DNA of 64,000 nucleotides from CAZKXX01 sp964556705 (GCA_964556705.1 CAZKXX010000005.1:1-64000); one strand, 5' to 3'; shown: positions 27,446 to 36,172, counted from the stretch's first letter. A program made the numbers and translations. Notes: generated by a model from the sequence alone, not told the origin.

Positions 27446-29527
27446 ATGCCCAAAACGGTGACCGGCGGCAAGAAAGCGACGAAAGCGCCAGCGCCCCCGA
27501 CCGCCAGCGTCGGGGCGGGAACGCACGCGGCCCTCTTCGAGGTGATGTGTTCGCTCGCCGCCGAGCGCGATCTGAACACGCTGCTCCAGAAAATCATGGA
27601 GAAGACTTCGGCGGTCATGGACGCCGACCGCTCGACGTTGTTCGTGGTGGACGAAGTGCGCGGCGAACTGTGGTCGAAGGTGGCGCAGGGCGCGGCGATG
27701 AGCGAAATCCGCGTGCCGCTGGGAAGCGGCATCGCCGGCCACGTGGCCGCGACGGGCGAGACGGTGAACATCCAGGACGCCTACCAGGACCCGCGCTTCA
27801 ACCCCGAAGTGGACCGCCGCACCGGCTACCGCACGCGCACGATCCTCTGCATGCCCATGCGGCGGCGGGACAGCAAAATCCTCGGCGTCATCCAAGTGCT
27901 CAACAAGCGCCGTGGCACATTTACGCCCGAGGACGAAGCGATGCTGGAAGCTTTCGCCAGCGGCGCCGCCATCGCCATCCGCAATGCGATGCTGAACGAG
28001 GAACTCGCCAAGCGCATGCGCACTTCCGAAGTGCTGCTGAACGTGATGCGCGCCGTCAGTTCGGAACTCGAAATCGACCAGCTCCTTCAGAAGATCGTGA
28101 CGACGACTTCGGAAGTGATGAACGCCGACCGCTGCACGCTCTTTCTGGTGCACCGCAAGTCGGGCGAACTGTGGTCGCGCGTGGCGCAGGGAACGGCGAT
28201 GAACGAAATCCGCGTGCCGCGCGGCATGGGCATCGCCGGCCACGTGGCCGTGACCGGCGAGACGGTGAACATCCGCGACGCCTATCAGGACCCGCGTTTC
28301 AATCCGGAGGTAGACCGCCGCACCGGCTACCGGACGAAGACCATCCTCTGCATGCCGCTCAAGAACGACCAGGGCGAAATCATCGGCGTGATGCAGGTGC
28401 TGAACAAGAAAGACGGTGTGTTCACCGACGAGGACGAGCGGATGCTGGGGGCGCTGGGCTCGCAGACGGCCATCGCGCTCGAAAACTCCCGCCTGTTCGA
28501 AGAAGTCCGTTTCATGAAGAACTACAACGACAGCATCCTGCGGACGATGGCCACGGGCGTGGTGACGCTCGACCCGGACGGCAGGGTGGCCTTCGCCAAC
28601 GCCGCCGGACTGCGGATTTTTTCGCGGGCGGAAAGCTACGAACCCGGCCGGCCCTTCGCCGAGCTCTTCCACGGCGAGGACAACCCGGCGCTCGTGGCGG
28701 GCGTTGAACAGGGGCTGCGCGGCGAGGCGTTCACCGCCTATGAGTTTCAGTACCACAAGGGCGACGACGAGATCCTGAACGTTAATCTCCACGTGCTGCC
28801 GCTGCGCCACGCCGAGAAGAACCGCTCGCTGGGGGTGGTCGTCATCGCCGAGGACATCACCCAGGAGCAGCGTCTGATGGGGACGCTCTGCCGCTACATG
28901 ACGCGCTCGCTGGCCGAACAGATCCTGAAAGACCGCGACAAGCTGAAGCTGGGCGGCAACCGCTCCGTGGTGGCTGTGCTCTTTTCCGATATCCGCGACT
29001 TCACGACGATTTCCGAAAACTCCACGGCCGAAGAAGTCGTGGCCTTGCTGAACGAGTATTTCTCGCGGATGATCGACCCCATCTTCGAGTACGAGGGAAC
29101 GCTCGACAAATACATCGGCGACGCGATTATGGCGGTCTTCGGCGCGCCCGTGAACCGCGTGGACGACGGGCTGCGCGCCGTGCGGGCGGCCCTCGAAATG
29201 CGCCGCGCGCTGCGCCGCTTCAACCAGGACCGAACGGCCCGCGGCTTGCCGCCCATCGGCAACGGGATCGGCATCACCAAGGGCGAGGCCATTTCCGGCA
29301 ACATCGGCTCGGAAGTGCGCATGGACTACACCGTGATCGGAGACACGGTCAACATCGCCGCGCGCCTCGAAGGGCTGACAAAGAACTACGAGTTCAAGAT
29401 CCTCGTCAACGAGGAAATTTACCGGGAAATCAAAGGCGAGATCGATTGCGTGGACCTGGGATACGCCAAAGTTAAGGGCAAGGAAGGCGACGTTCACATC
29501 TTCGGCATTCCGGACCCGCCTGAATAG
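27446..29527 (+). CDS. Adenylate cyclase with two GAF domains and a PAS domain
   Basis: A 693-residue cytosolic class III nucleotide cyclase. Two GAF domains (about residues 30-180 and 195-350) are strikingly alike and both end in an NKxxxxFxxEDE element as in cyclic-nucleotide-binding GAFs. A PAS-like domain follows (ILRTMATGVVTLDPDGRVAF). The catalytic domain from about residue 505 has metal-binding D515 in LFSDIRDFT and D559 in KYIGDAIMAVFG, the adenine-specifying lysine K555, and YTVIGDTVNIAARLEG, so ATP is the probable substrate. GAF domains in such cyclases bind cAMP or other ligands and regulate output. It is the first gene of a signalling-rich stretch. Confidence 0.92.
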   Translation: MPKTVTGGKKATKAPAPPTASVGAGTHAALFEVMCSLAAERDLNTLLQKIMEKTSAVMDADRSTLFVVDEVRGELWSKVAQGAAMSEIRVPLGSGIAGHVAATGETVNIQDAYQDPRFNPEVDRRTGYRTRTILCMPMRRRDSKILGVIQVLNKRRGTFTPEDEAMLEAFASGAAIAIRNAMLNEELAKRMRTSEVLLNVMRAVSSELEIDQLLQKIVTTTSEVMNADRCTLFLVHRKSGELWSRVAQGTAMNEIRVPRGMGIAGHVAVTGETVNIRDAYQDPRFNPEVDRRTGYRTKTILCMPLKNDQGEIIGVMQVLNKKDGVFTDEDERMLGALGSQTAIALENSRLFEEVRFMKNYNDSILRTMATGVVTLDPDGRVAFANAAGLRIFSRAESYEPGRPFAELFHGEDNPALVAGVEQGLRGEAFTAYEFQYHKGDDEILNVNLHVLPLRHAEKNRSLGVVVIAEDITQEQRLMGTLCRYMTRSLAEQILKDRDKLKLGGNRSVVAVLFSDIRDFTTISENSTAEEVVALLNEYFSRMIDPIFEYEGTLDKYIGDAIMAVFGAPVNRVDDGLRAVRAALEMRRALRRFNQDRTARGLPPIGNGIGITKGEAISGNIGSEVRMDYTVIGDTVNIAARLEGLTKNYEFKILVNEEIYREIKGEIDCVDLGYAKVKGKEGDVHIFGIPDPPE
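27580..28440 (+). repeat. Internal tandem duplication encoding the two GAF domains
   Basis: The two GAF coding segments align at an offset of 501 bases (167 codons). Nearly identical protein stretches are GETVNIxDAYQDPRFNPEVD, RRTGYRTxTILCMP and ELWSxVAQGxAM. Many codons match as well, for example around 27781-27840 and 28282-28341. This points to recent duplication or gene conversion inside the cyclase gene. Confidence 0.75.
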
Positions 29528-29732
29528 CTTCCCCGTCGCTTCAAATCTGGCGGCATCCGGCCAGGCCGCGCTGCCTCTTTTTGGCCAGGGGTCGGCCAGA
29601 ATTGCACCACCCGGAATTCGACCGCCGAGCGAGTCTTCAGTGAGGCGTCCTGAATCCAATCACTTGGGAGCGGCAGAAAATACTCTGCAATGGAAGCGGA
29701 CGTGCTCGTTCTCAGAGTGGAGGAGGGCGGCC

Positions 29733-29978
29733 ATGCGATACGCGGTCTCGCCGGGTGGTTTGCTGGTTCACGCTCGCGATGATTGGCCTTGCGCGGTCTG
29801 CCGGCCGGACGGCACGGCGGAACGCCGCGGCCTTCTCCTCTGCACGCGTTGCGCCCAGGGAATGATCCTCGCCGTCGAGGCGGGCGTGGAAGGGCCGCGG
29901 GCGCTGCTCGACGAACTGACGGACGCCCTGGTGTTGCTCGAGGGCGGCGAGTCCATGGCACAACCCTCGCTGGACTGA
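29733..29978 (+). CDS. Small protein with two Cys-pair motifs (zinc-knuckle-like), unknown function
   Basis: An 81-residue frame starting at ATG 29733, preceded by GAGGAGG. It has CAVC and CTRC pairs about 20 residues apart (WPCAVCRPDG, LLLCTRCAQG), which could bind one zinc ion, followed by an acidic helix (LLDELTDALVLLEGGE). No family is recognised. It lies between the cyclase gene and the first PilZ-type gene on the same strand. The good ribosome binding site and the paired cysteines are the reasons for calling it. Confidence 0.5.
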   Translation: MRYAVSPGGLLVHARDDWPCAVCRPDGTAERRGLLLCTRCAQGMILAVEAGVEGPRALLDELTDALVLLEGGESMAQPSLD

Positions 29979-30087
29979 TCCTCTGCGCCCCTTGCGGATC
30001 AAGTTTACCCCAAGGTTAGCCCCTCATCGGGCAAGCATTTTTTTCTGGAATCAGCCTGCCTTCGGCGCTAAACTCTTCGTCCGGACG

Positions 30088-30591
30088 ATGACCCCTGTGC
30101 GACAGCGTCGCAGCCCTCGACTGGTGGTCCGGCTCCCCATCCGCGTCTTCGGAATCGATTATCGCGGCTTCGACTTTGTCGAAGACACGCGGACGCTGGT
30201 GGTGAACCTGCACGGGGCCAAGATTCCCCTCGAACGCCAGCTCATGCCCGAGCAGGAAATCGTGATCCAGAGCAAGACGACGAATCGCGAGTCCGTGTTC
30301 CGCGTGGTGGGCGCGGTCTCGGCGGGGGATGCGGAGGGGATTTCCTGGGGGGTCGAGTGCCTGAGTCCCGACGACAACGTCTGGGGGATTCAGTTCCCCG
30401 CCCTCGCCCCACAGGACCAGACGCAGGTCCGGCTGGAAATCGAGTGCCCACAGTGCCGGCGGCATGAGACGCTGCACATCGACGAGCGGACCGCTTCCTC
30501 CCTCTTGAGCGGCGAAGGCGTCCAGCGCGAGTGCCGCTCCTGCGGAACCGTCGTCTTGTGGAGGCCGGCCCCGGCCCCCAAGCCCGCCTGA
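30088..30591 (+). CDS. PilZ-like domain fused to a C-terminal zinc ribbon
   Basis: About 167 residues from ATG 30088; an in-frame ATG at 29992 is possible but adds an unrelated stretch. The N-terminus QRRSPRLVVRLPIRV has the PilZ RxxxR motif, and TLVVNLHGAKI takes the place of the second motif (D/N-x-S-x-x-G), with Asn instead of Ser. VGAVSAGDAEGISWGVECLS closes the barrel. The C-terminus has two CxxC pairs (CPQCRRH and CRSCG). The same layout forms the first half of the proteins at 31765-32601 and 42848-43687, so this looks like a half-length paralogue. Ligand binding by the atypical motif is uncertain. It converges on the hypothetical gene at 30596. Confidence 0.75.
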   Translation: MTPVRQRRSPRLVVRLPIRVFGIDYRGFDFVEDTRTLVVNLHGAKIPLERQLMPEQEIVIQSKTTNRESVFRVVGAVSAGDAEGISWGVECLSPDDNVWGIQFPALAPQDQTQVRLEIECPQCRRHETLHIDERTASSLLSGEGVQRECRSCGTVVLWRPAPAPKPA

Positions 30592-30595
30592 TTCC

Positions 30596-30916
30596 TTACT
30601 GTTCCCGGTAACCCAGAATGTCGGCGCGCACGCCGCGCAGGATGCGTCCCAGGTGTTCGCTTCCGCGGTCCAGCCTGACCGCCCAGGAAATGTCCTGGAT
30701 GAGGATGCGGTATTTCTGGAACTCGCACTCCTCGGGCAGCAACAGCTCGTCGCTTTGGTTGATTTCCTGAAAGCGGATCTCTTTGGCTTCCAGATCCACT
30801 TCCGGCGCCACGACGCGCGCCACGACGCGGCCCTTCTGATAGATCGCGTCGGACTCGCGCCCCGCGGAGCCCGCGGCGCCGGGTTCGGAAGTCAGCTTGG
30901 CCGTCTCGTTGCTCAT
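30596..30916 (-). CDS. Conserved-looking small protein, unknown function
   Basis: A 106-residue frame with an acidic, Ala/Gly-rich N-terminus followed by a compact region: YQKGRVVARVVAPEVDLEAK, IRFQEINQSDELLLPEE and YRILIQDISWAVRLDRGSEH. The alternating pattern suggests a small beta-rich domain. No cysteine pair, signal or membrane segment is present. GAGG lies about eleven bases before the ATG. It sits tail to tail with the PilZ-zinc ribbon gene, only four bases apart. Confidence 0.55.
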   Translation of the reverse strand: MSNETAKLTSEPGAAGSAGRESDAIYQKGRVVARVVAPEVDLEAKEIRFQEINQSDELLLPEECEFQKYRILIQDISWAVRLDRGSEHLGRILRGVRADILGYREQ

Positions 30917-31000
30917 CGTCGAAAAAACCTCGTGCAGGAATTGTGGGAGCGGCGTCCCCGACCAGGCCGGAGGATTCGCAAACCGTTGCGACAGGCGACG

Positions 31001-31663
31001 CTACGGCTTCTTGACGCTCACGGAGAACCCGCCGGGGCCCACGTCCAGGAACTGCGTTTCGAGTTGCGGGTGGGTCCTGACGGCCTGGATGAAATCCGCC
31101 AGCGCGTCGCGCAGGTTGCGCGTGTTGTGAGCGACGATCACTCCGCCCGGCGGGACCATCGGCAGCGTCATCTCCAGGTACTTGACGTAATCCTGTTTCC
31201 AGGCGTCGATGAAAACCACTTCGAAGGGGCCCTGCAGCCCGGGGATTTCCTTCAACGCGTCACCGTGAACGAGCGTGATGAATTTTTCGACGCCGGCCAC
31301 GCGGAAATTCTCGCGCGCCAGTTGCGCGCGCGTGTCGTTGATCTCGAGCGTCGTGACGTGCCCGCCGGTGCGCCGCGCGCCCATCGCCAGCCAGATGGTC
31401 GAATAGCCGTTCGACGTGCCGACTTCGAGGACGCGCTGGGCGTTCAACTTCACCACCTGGTCGCGCAGAAACGCGCCTTCGTTCGCATCCACATTCATCA
31501 TTCCCGTCTGGTTACGGGGCATCCACGCGAGCCGCTCGAGCGCCGGCCGGTCGAGCGCCTCGAAGTTGTCCGCGCCGGCCCGCGCGGCGAGCCCCGCCGC
31601 GAGCGCCAGCGCCATCACCGCACCGCAGCACCAAACCACCGAGCGTTTCAGAATCCGTCTCAT
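31001..31663 (-). CDS. Class I SAM-dependent O-methyltransferase with N-terminal signal or anchor
   Basis: A 220-residue protein. The methyltransferase core is clear: RVLEVGTSNGYSTIWLAMG (SAM-binding motif I), VTTLEIND, HGDALKEIPG, FEVVFIDAWKQDYVKYLE and VPPGGVIVAHNT, which together match the catechol/caffeoyl-CoA O-methyltransferase family (Methyltransf_3). Residues 1-31 form a hydrophobic leader with two cysteines (VVWCCGAVMALALAAGLAA), unusual for this cytosolic family, so it is either anchored or exported. SAM is not expected in the periplasm, which makes this odd. The ATG at 31663 is preceded by GAGGGG. Substrate is unknown. Confidence 0.85.
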   Translation of the reverse strand: MRRILKRSVVWCCGAVMALALAAGLAARAGADNFEALDRPALERLAWMPRNQTGMMNVDANEGAFLRDQVVKLNAQRVLEVGTSNGYSTIWLAMGARRTGGHVTTLEINDTRAQLARENFRVAGVEKFITLVHGDALKEIPGLQGPFEVVFIDAWKQDYVKYLEMTLPMVPPGGVIVAHNTRNLRDALADFIQAVRTHPQLETQFLDVGPGGFSVSVKKP

Positions 31664-31764
31664 GCTTTTCCCCTCTCGCCCTGCCTGGGATGACCGATAT
31701 CCAGTTTCTCCGATTCGCGAAAATCCGGCAAGGGGGAAGCGTCCGGAAAAGGCGGCGAGCAGCC

Positions 31765-32601
31765 TCAGCCCTGGTTCGCCTCGAAGCGCACGCCGTAGAG
31801 GCGGCGCGACGAGCCGCCGATCGCCGCGCTGCGCACGATCCGGGCTGGCGTTGCGGGCGCTTTGCTTTTCTCCTCATACGGGCAGGTCACGACGACGCCC
31901 TGGCCCACCTGGTAGGGCCTCGAACTGATGAAGCAGAGACCGCTCGGCGAGACGTTCTCCGTGTGGGCGATTTCTTCCTGGCCGTCGAAATCGCGAACGC
32001 GCAGCGGGAGTTGAAGCGCCTCGCGCGGTTCGGCCCGCTGCTCGCGCCGCGCGATTTCCTCGCGCGCCTGCTCGAACAGGTCCGTCTCCTCGGGCGGGCC
32101 TTCCATGGCGATGCGCCGCTCCGGGTAGCCCCACGCCGTTTCGGCCGCGCAGCGCGAGCACTTGCGCGTCAGGATGCCCGCCGACCGCAGCACGTCCACT
32201 TCAATCATCGACAGCCGTTCGAGCACCACGCGCTGGCAGCCGCGGCACTCCAGCAGCGCCGTCGGCGGCATCGCCCGGTCTTCTGACGGCGGCGGAAAAT
32301 CAATGTCCCAGATGTTGTCGCGCGCGCGCAGGCATTCGATGCCGTACTCGCCGCCTTCTTCCGTGAACGGAATGAGCGGGCCCACAACGCGGAACTCGGC
32401 TTCGCGGTGCGTGGCGAGGTTGACCACCGTGACCTTCTGAGAAGATTTGAGTGGACGGAAGATGCGGATGTGCGCGCCGTAACGGTTCACGTTCAAGGTG
32501 CGCGCGTCCTCGATGAAGGGAAATCCCTTCGGGTGAGTCCCCATCACCCAGAGCGGCACCGTCAGCGTGACGCGCTCCGACCGCCTCTTTTCCGCGCCCA
32601 T
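31765..32601 (-). CDS. PilZ-zinc ribbon-PilZ protein, copy A
   Basis: A 278-residue protein with two PilZ barrels separated by a zinc ribbon. The first (residues about 5-100) has RRSER but carries NVNRYGA where the D/NxSxxG motif should be. The ribbon holds CRGC and CSRC pairs, about 35 residues apart. The second barrel (about 190-278) keeps both canonical c-di-GMP motifs: RAEPR before LQLPLRV and NVSPSG. The domain order is shared with 42848-43687, and the first half with 30088-30591. A c-di-GMP receptor role is inferred for the second barrel; the first may bind something else or serve dimerisation. A GGAG site lies seven bases before the ATG. Confidence 0.85.
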   Translation of the reverse strand: MGAEKRRSERVTLTVPLWVMGTHPKGFPFIEDARTLNVNRYGAHIRIFRPLKSSQKVTVVNLATHREAEFRVVGPLIPFTEEGGEYGIECLRARDNIWDIDFPPPSEDRAMPPTALLECRGCQRVVLERLSMIEVDVLRSAGILTRKCSRCAAETAWGYPERRIAMEGPPEETDLFEQAREEIARREQRAEPREALQLPLRVRDFDGQEEIAHTENVSPSGLCFISSRPYQVGQGVVVTCPYEEKSKAPATPARIVRSAAIGGSSRRLYGVRFEANQG

Positions 32602-33076
32602 CGATTCTCCGCGAAATGCTTCGTCGGCTCGGACTGAGTCTAGTCGCCGCCGAGCCGCGAAGCAAGGTGTCGGCGAAATTTCCGGGAGCGGGTTATTCTT
32701 CTGGTTAACAAGTATTCTAAATTTCGGCCGCGCGGCGGGCCTGATCTCTAAAAACCCCTAGGTTGCCTGGAATCAACAACCTGGCGGCTTTCACAACCAA
32801 TATTCAATAACTTGGCGGCTTTGATCTTGCCCCCATTTTGATGCAACGCATTGAAATGGCTCGGGATAAGAGAAATCGAAAAGTGGCACTTTTTCGTGTT
32901 TGCAAGCGTTTTGGCGCCGAGTCCTATTTTTGAAGTTTGGAAACACATATCGTCCGCGGCCCATGTTCCGCGGGAGAAACCGGAAACTCGAAATTCGAGT
33001 GGCGGCCGCGACGGCGCGCCAGCTTCCAATATCCAATTTCCAGTTTTTTTGCTGACTACGGACCAAGGACTGCGCG
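32602..33076. other. AT-richer intergenic region with two short direct repeats
   Basis: This 475-base stretch is lower in GC than its surroundings and holds no recognisable gene. Two 14-base copies, AACCTGGCGGCTTT (32778-32791) and AACTTGGCGGCTTT (32809-32822), are 31 bases apart and differ at one base. The palindrome ACTCGAAATTCGAGT is near 32985. The promoter of the PilZ gene at 32601 should lie here. The repeats could be binding sites or a remnant of inserted DNA. Confidence 0.5.
32778..32822 (+). repeat. Pair of 14-base direct repeats
   Basis: AACCTGGCGGCTTT and AACTTGGCGGCTTT start 31 bases apart, near three helical turns, about 180 bases upstream of the PilZ gene start at 32601. Such spacing fits a dimeric regulator, but chance duplication is possible. 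Confidence 0.4.
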
Positions 33077-34279
33077 CTATTGCGGACGCTTCATCTGACT
33101 TAAGGCAGACAGGGCAGGTCGTTGGCCCCGAAGTGGAGCAAAGGGGGCAGGGCCGGTGATCCGCGCTGATTCGCCCTCCCGATCTCCGAGACGCTCTCGC
33201 AGCCAGGAGAGGATCTCTCGCACAACCGGGCCTTCATCAACGCGGCCGTTTTGACCTTTGACTGCGTCTTCGGGCCGGGAATACACGACGAAGTGATGGT
33301 CCGTCTTGGGAATGACGACGACCCGTCCGTTGCCGGGGCGATTTTGACTAACGATTCGCGCAATCAACTCCGCGCTGCGAGCGTCTTCATACCAGTCGTA
33401 TTCCGCGTAAAAAACCAGGACAGGACTGCGCACCTGGTTCCAGGCCTGCGTCCAGTTCTGATCCTGGGCTTGCTGATGGAAGGAGGCCGGCCGGCCGTAG
33501 AGCAGGTTTCCCTCCGCCCCTACGATTTTCGACCAAACGGCCCCCAGCTCCGGACTTTCGGCGGCGATCAGCAGCGGAGACTTCTTCTGGACCAGGTAAG
33601 CGAAAAGAAAGGCGGCCACGCTCTTCATCTCGTCGTTGAGCGTGTCGCCGGAGACTCCCGAGAGTTCGCGGAAGTTGCGCTCAAACACCAGCATGCGCTC
33701 AAACCAATTGCGCGCGCCCGCGCCCCAGACGATGATGCCGGCCACCTCCTGATGGGCCGCGACGAGCGGCGCGTAAGTACCCCCGATGCTGGCTCCAAAA
33801 ATGACCATCTTCCCGGGGTCCACCCACTCGGATGATTTGAGCGCTTCAAGCGCCTGCACGTGGTCAGAGAGTTCGGTGCGGTAGTCGAGCGCGGAACACG
33901 GTCCTCCTTCGCTGTCTCCCACGCCGCGCTTCTCCGTTCTCATCATGACCACGCCGGACTCCTGCGCCACCCGACGCATCATGCGGCTCCAGCCATCCTG
34001 AGCTGAGCCCGGAAGCTCAATGGAGTCGCAGGAGAGCCACTGCACGAAGAGAATTGCGGGGAACTTGCCGCTTCGTCCCTCGGGCTTGGTCAGAATAGTG
34101 CGCAACCGGACTCCATCGCGTGTCTTGAGAACGTCATAGACGCTGTCCAAGCCGGGTATTGTTTCCAGGGGCCGGTTGCCAGCCCTCGGCAGGTTGCCAC
34201 GGAGCATGGATTCGGCCTGAGCGATCCCGGTGGAGACGAAACATACAGTGAGCAAACATCCGAGGACAAATGCCTTCAT
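33077..34279 (-). CDS. Secreted alpha/beta-hydrolase
   Basis: A 400-residue protein with a signal peptide (KAFVLGCLLTVCFVSTGIAQA). It is an alpha/beta-hydrolase: the nucleophile elbow is GASIGG, the oxyanion region follows FPAILFVQWL, the acid is probably in LVFYAEYDWYEDA and the histidine in IPKTDHHFV. EKRGVGDSEGGPCSALDY is typical of the CocE/dienelactone hydrolase-like subgroup. Substrate is unknown; peptidase or esterase activity is plausible. The ATG at 34279 has GGGAGG upstream. It is divergent from the ECF sigma gene, so the two may be co-regulated. Confidence 0.8.
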   Translation of the reverse strand: MKAFVLGCLLTVCFVSTGIAQAESMLRGNLPRAGNRPLETIPGLDSVYDVLKTRDGVRLRTILTKPEGRSGKFPAILFVQWLSCDSIELPGSAQDGWSRMMRRVAQESGVVMMRTEKRGVGDSEGGPCSALDYRTELSDHVQALEALKSSEWVDPGKMVIFGASIGGTYAPLVAAHQEVAGIIVWGAGARNWFERMLVFERNFRELSGVSGDTLNDEMKSVAAFLFAYLVQKKSPLLIAAESPELGAVWSKIVGAEGNLLYGRPASFHQQAQDQNWTQAWNQVRSPVLVFYAEYDWYEDARSAELIARIVSQNRPGNGRVVVIPKTDHHFVVYSRPEDAVKGQNGRVDEGPVVREILSWLRERLGDREGESARITGPAPFAPLRGQRPALSALSQMKRPQ

Positions 34280-34593
34280 GAGGGAGCACCTCCCTGGCTC
34301 TAAGACAGGATTGCAGCCCTTGGGTTGCGGGCGCCTGCGCTCTGGCAAGGTTCGTGAGTAGGCTCAAGGAGAGGAACATCATGGCCGGGGTGTTCATTCC
34401 GGCTAAAATGTTCTTGACTCGCGGCCTTCGGGGCATAGGCTCAGTGCGGTCCATGGATTGAGCGCATCACTCCTTCCATTTGACGAAGACCGCTTGCTTT
34501 TTCTTCCCTCGATCGGGGCCGGATTCCGAGGTCAGAGGGGAGGCCCTCCAACGGGTAGGATCTCCGCAGCAGCGAAGGACTCGGGAAGAAAAA
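34280..34593. other. Divergent intergenic region between the hydrolase and ECF sigma genes
   Basis: This 314-base stretch should hold both promoters. I see no strong -10/-35 pair and no inverted repeat that stands out; purine-rich sequence before 34594 serves as the sigma gene's ribosome binding site. Confidence 0.45.
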
Positions 34594-35187
34594 ATGGCGC
34601 ATGACCGTCTTATGAGCGTGAGCCCGGACCAGGCTCTACAACTGCAGCCCGACCTCATCGAGGCATGCCGCCGAGGCGAGCGGGAGGCCATTCGTGTGTT
34701 TTATGATGCGTACAAGGATGGGGTGTTTTCGCTCGCGTACCACATCCTGGGGGACGCGGCCTCTGCCGGGGACGTCACCCAGCAGGTTTTTCTGAAGGTC
34801 TTCTCGCGCATCGGGCAGTATCGCGGCGATGGAAGCTTTTCGGCCTGGCTTCACCGCCTGGTCGTCAACGAATGCCTGGATGAGCGACGGTCCCGGCGCC
34901 GGTTCGTCTCCCTGGAGATCGGCGCGGCGGACGGCGAGATTCCGGTCGAGAGTTCCCAGGAGCGAAATTACCTTAAGGGACAGCTCGCCGCGGCGGTCCA
35001 CGCAGCCCTCGCCCAGCTCAAGCCGGAGTTCCGCGCGCCGGTCGCGCTGCGTTATCTCAAGGGGCTCTCTTACGAGGAAATCGGCAGTGTACTCGGCTGT
35101 TCGAGCGGCACTGTAGCCTCCCGGCTGAACCGGGCGCATAAGATGCTGGCCAAGAAGCTCGCGCCGTGGCGCGGGATGCTGGGGTGA
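34594..35187 (+). CDS. ECF-type RNA polymerase sigma factor
   Basis: A 197-residue sigma-70-like factor with only regions 2 and 4. Region 2 is seen in VFSLAYHILGDAASAGDVTQ and VFLKVFSRIGQYRGDGSFSA, followed by WLHRLVVNECLDERRSRRR; region 4 is LKPEFRAPVALRYLKGLSYE and VLGCSSGTVASRLNRAHKML. ATG 34594 is preferred over an earlier in-frame ATG because the conserved part begins soon after it. The downstream gene, eight bases after the stop, is a zinc-type anti-sigma factor, which fits an ECF sigma/anti-sigma pair responding to envelope or redox stress. Confidence 0.92.
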   Translation: MAHDRLMSVSPDQALQLQPDLIEACRRGEREAIRVFYDAYKDGVFSLAYHILGDAASAGDVTQQVFLKVFSRIGQYRGDGSFSAWLHRLVVNECLDERRSRRRFVSLEIGAADGEIPVESSQERNYLKGQLAAAVHAALAQLKPEFRAPVALRYLKGLSYEEIGSVLGCSSGTVASRLNRAHKMLAKKLAPWRGMLG

Positions 35188-35195
35188 GGATCAAC

Positions 35196-36077
35196 ATGCT
35201 TTGGAGTCACGTTCGCAAAGACCTTTCGGCGTATTGCGAAGGGCAGCTTCCGGCGGACTCGGCGCGGCGCGTGGCCGAGCACCTCAAGCGCTGCGACCAG
35301 TGCCGCCGTGAATGCGAAGAGGTCCGGCTCGGCATCGCCTTCGCCCGCCAACTGCGGCCCGCCAATGCGCCTGAGGCGCTCTGGGCCGAGATCGAATCGA
35401 AGCTCAATGCCGAAGATTCGACCCGGTCAGATGGGCACCCGGCCGCACGCGCTGCGCTCGCCTTCTGGAAACCCGCCGTGGTCGTGGCGGCGGCCCTGCT
35501 CGTTGCGCTGGCGGTGCTGATGGCCCGGCGGCCCTCGCCCATCGCGCCCCGCACGGTGGCGCCCCCGGTTTTTCTCGACCTCGGCGACTATCTGCGACCC
35601 CTGCAAGCCGCGAGCAGCGACGCCAGCCGGCAAGCGGTCCTCAGTGCGCCGCCGCGCTTCGCGCCGCAGGAGTTGCCTGCAGTGTTGCGCGCGGCGGGCC
35701 TTCGCGAGGCTCAAATCTCCGCCCTGCCGGAGTTCCGCCTGGCCGCCCACCGGGCCGCAAAGCTGGAAGGTATGGAAATTGTCCAGCTCGTTTACACGCG
35801 CGATGATGAGGCGTTCTCGGTCTTCGTCGCGCCTGACCGTGTAACCTTCGGCTTTGGAAGGGAATCGGCCGTGGAAGCCCTCGTAGGCGGTATTCGCTGT
35901 CTGAAAGTCGATTGCCCCAAGCAGGAAACCTACGCCTTCACTGAGGCCGGTTTCCGCTGCGTGCTGGTTTCGAAATCGCTCGACGCCGAGCGCGCCGTCG
36001 CCATCATCAAGCACTTCATGACCGCGCAGCGGCCGGAGGGTTCAAGGGGCCGCCACGGGCGCGGCGGCAATTCCTGA
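35196..36077 (+). CDS. Membrane anti-sigma factor with zinc-binding domain
   Basis: A 293-residue protein from ATG 35196 with GGTGAGGA before it, partly within the sigma gene stop. The zinc anti-sigma motif HxxxCxxC is H29-C33-C36 (AEHLKRCDQC). One membrane helix spans about residues 92-110, placing about 180 residues outside. The outer domain (DLGDYLRPLQ, LREAQISALPEF, VQLVYTRDDEAFSVFVAPD) has no family I recognise but is probably the sensory part. It very likely binds the sigma factor encoded just upstream and releases it upon signal. Confidence 0.88.
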   Translation: MLWSHVRKDLSAYCEGQLPADSARRVAEHLKRCDQCRRECEEVRLGIAFARQLRPANAPEALWAEIESKLNAEDSTRSDGHPAARAALAFWKPAVVVAAALLVALAVLMARRPSPIAPRTVAPPVFLDLGDYLRPLQAASSDASRQAVLSAPPRFAPQELPAVLRAAGLREAQISALPEFRLAAHRAAKLEGMEIVQLVYTRDDEAFSVFVAPDRVTFGFGRESAVEALVGGIRCLKVDCPKQETYAFTEAGFRCVLVSKSLDAERAVAIIKHFMTAQRPEGSRGRHGRGGNS

Positions 36078-36172
36078 TGGACAGGGAAAAATTCGGCGAG
36101 GGCGCGGCTCAACTCAGGCCGCACCAACCGGCGTTTCCGGAGAATCGCCGGGCGCGTCAACGAAACCGCAAT

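Noticed and set aside
27383..29659. Antisense frame of about 758 codons opposite the adenylate cyclase
   Set aside because: Composition-driven shadow; the sense strand has GAF, PAS and cyclase motifs.
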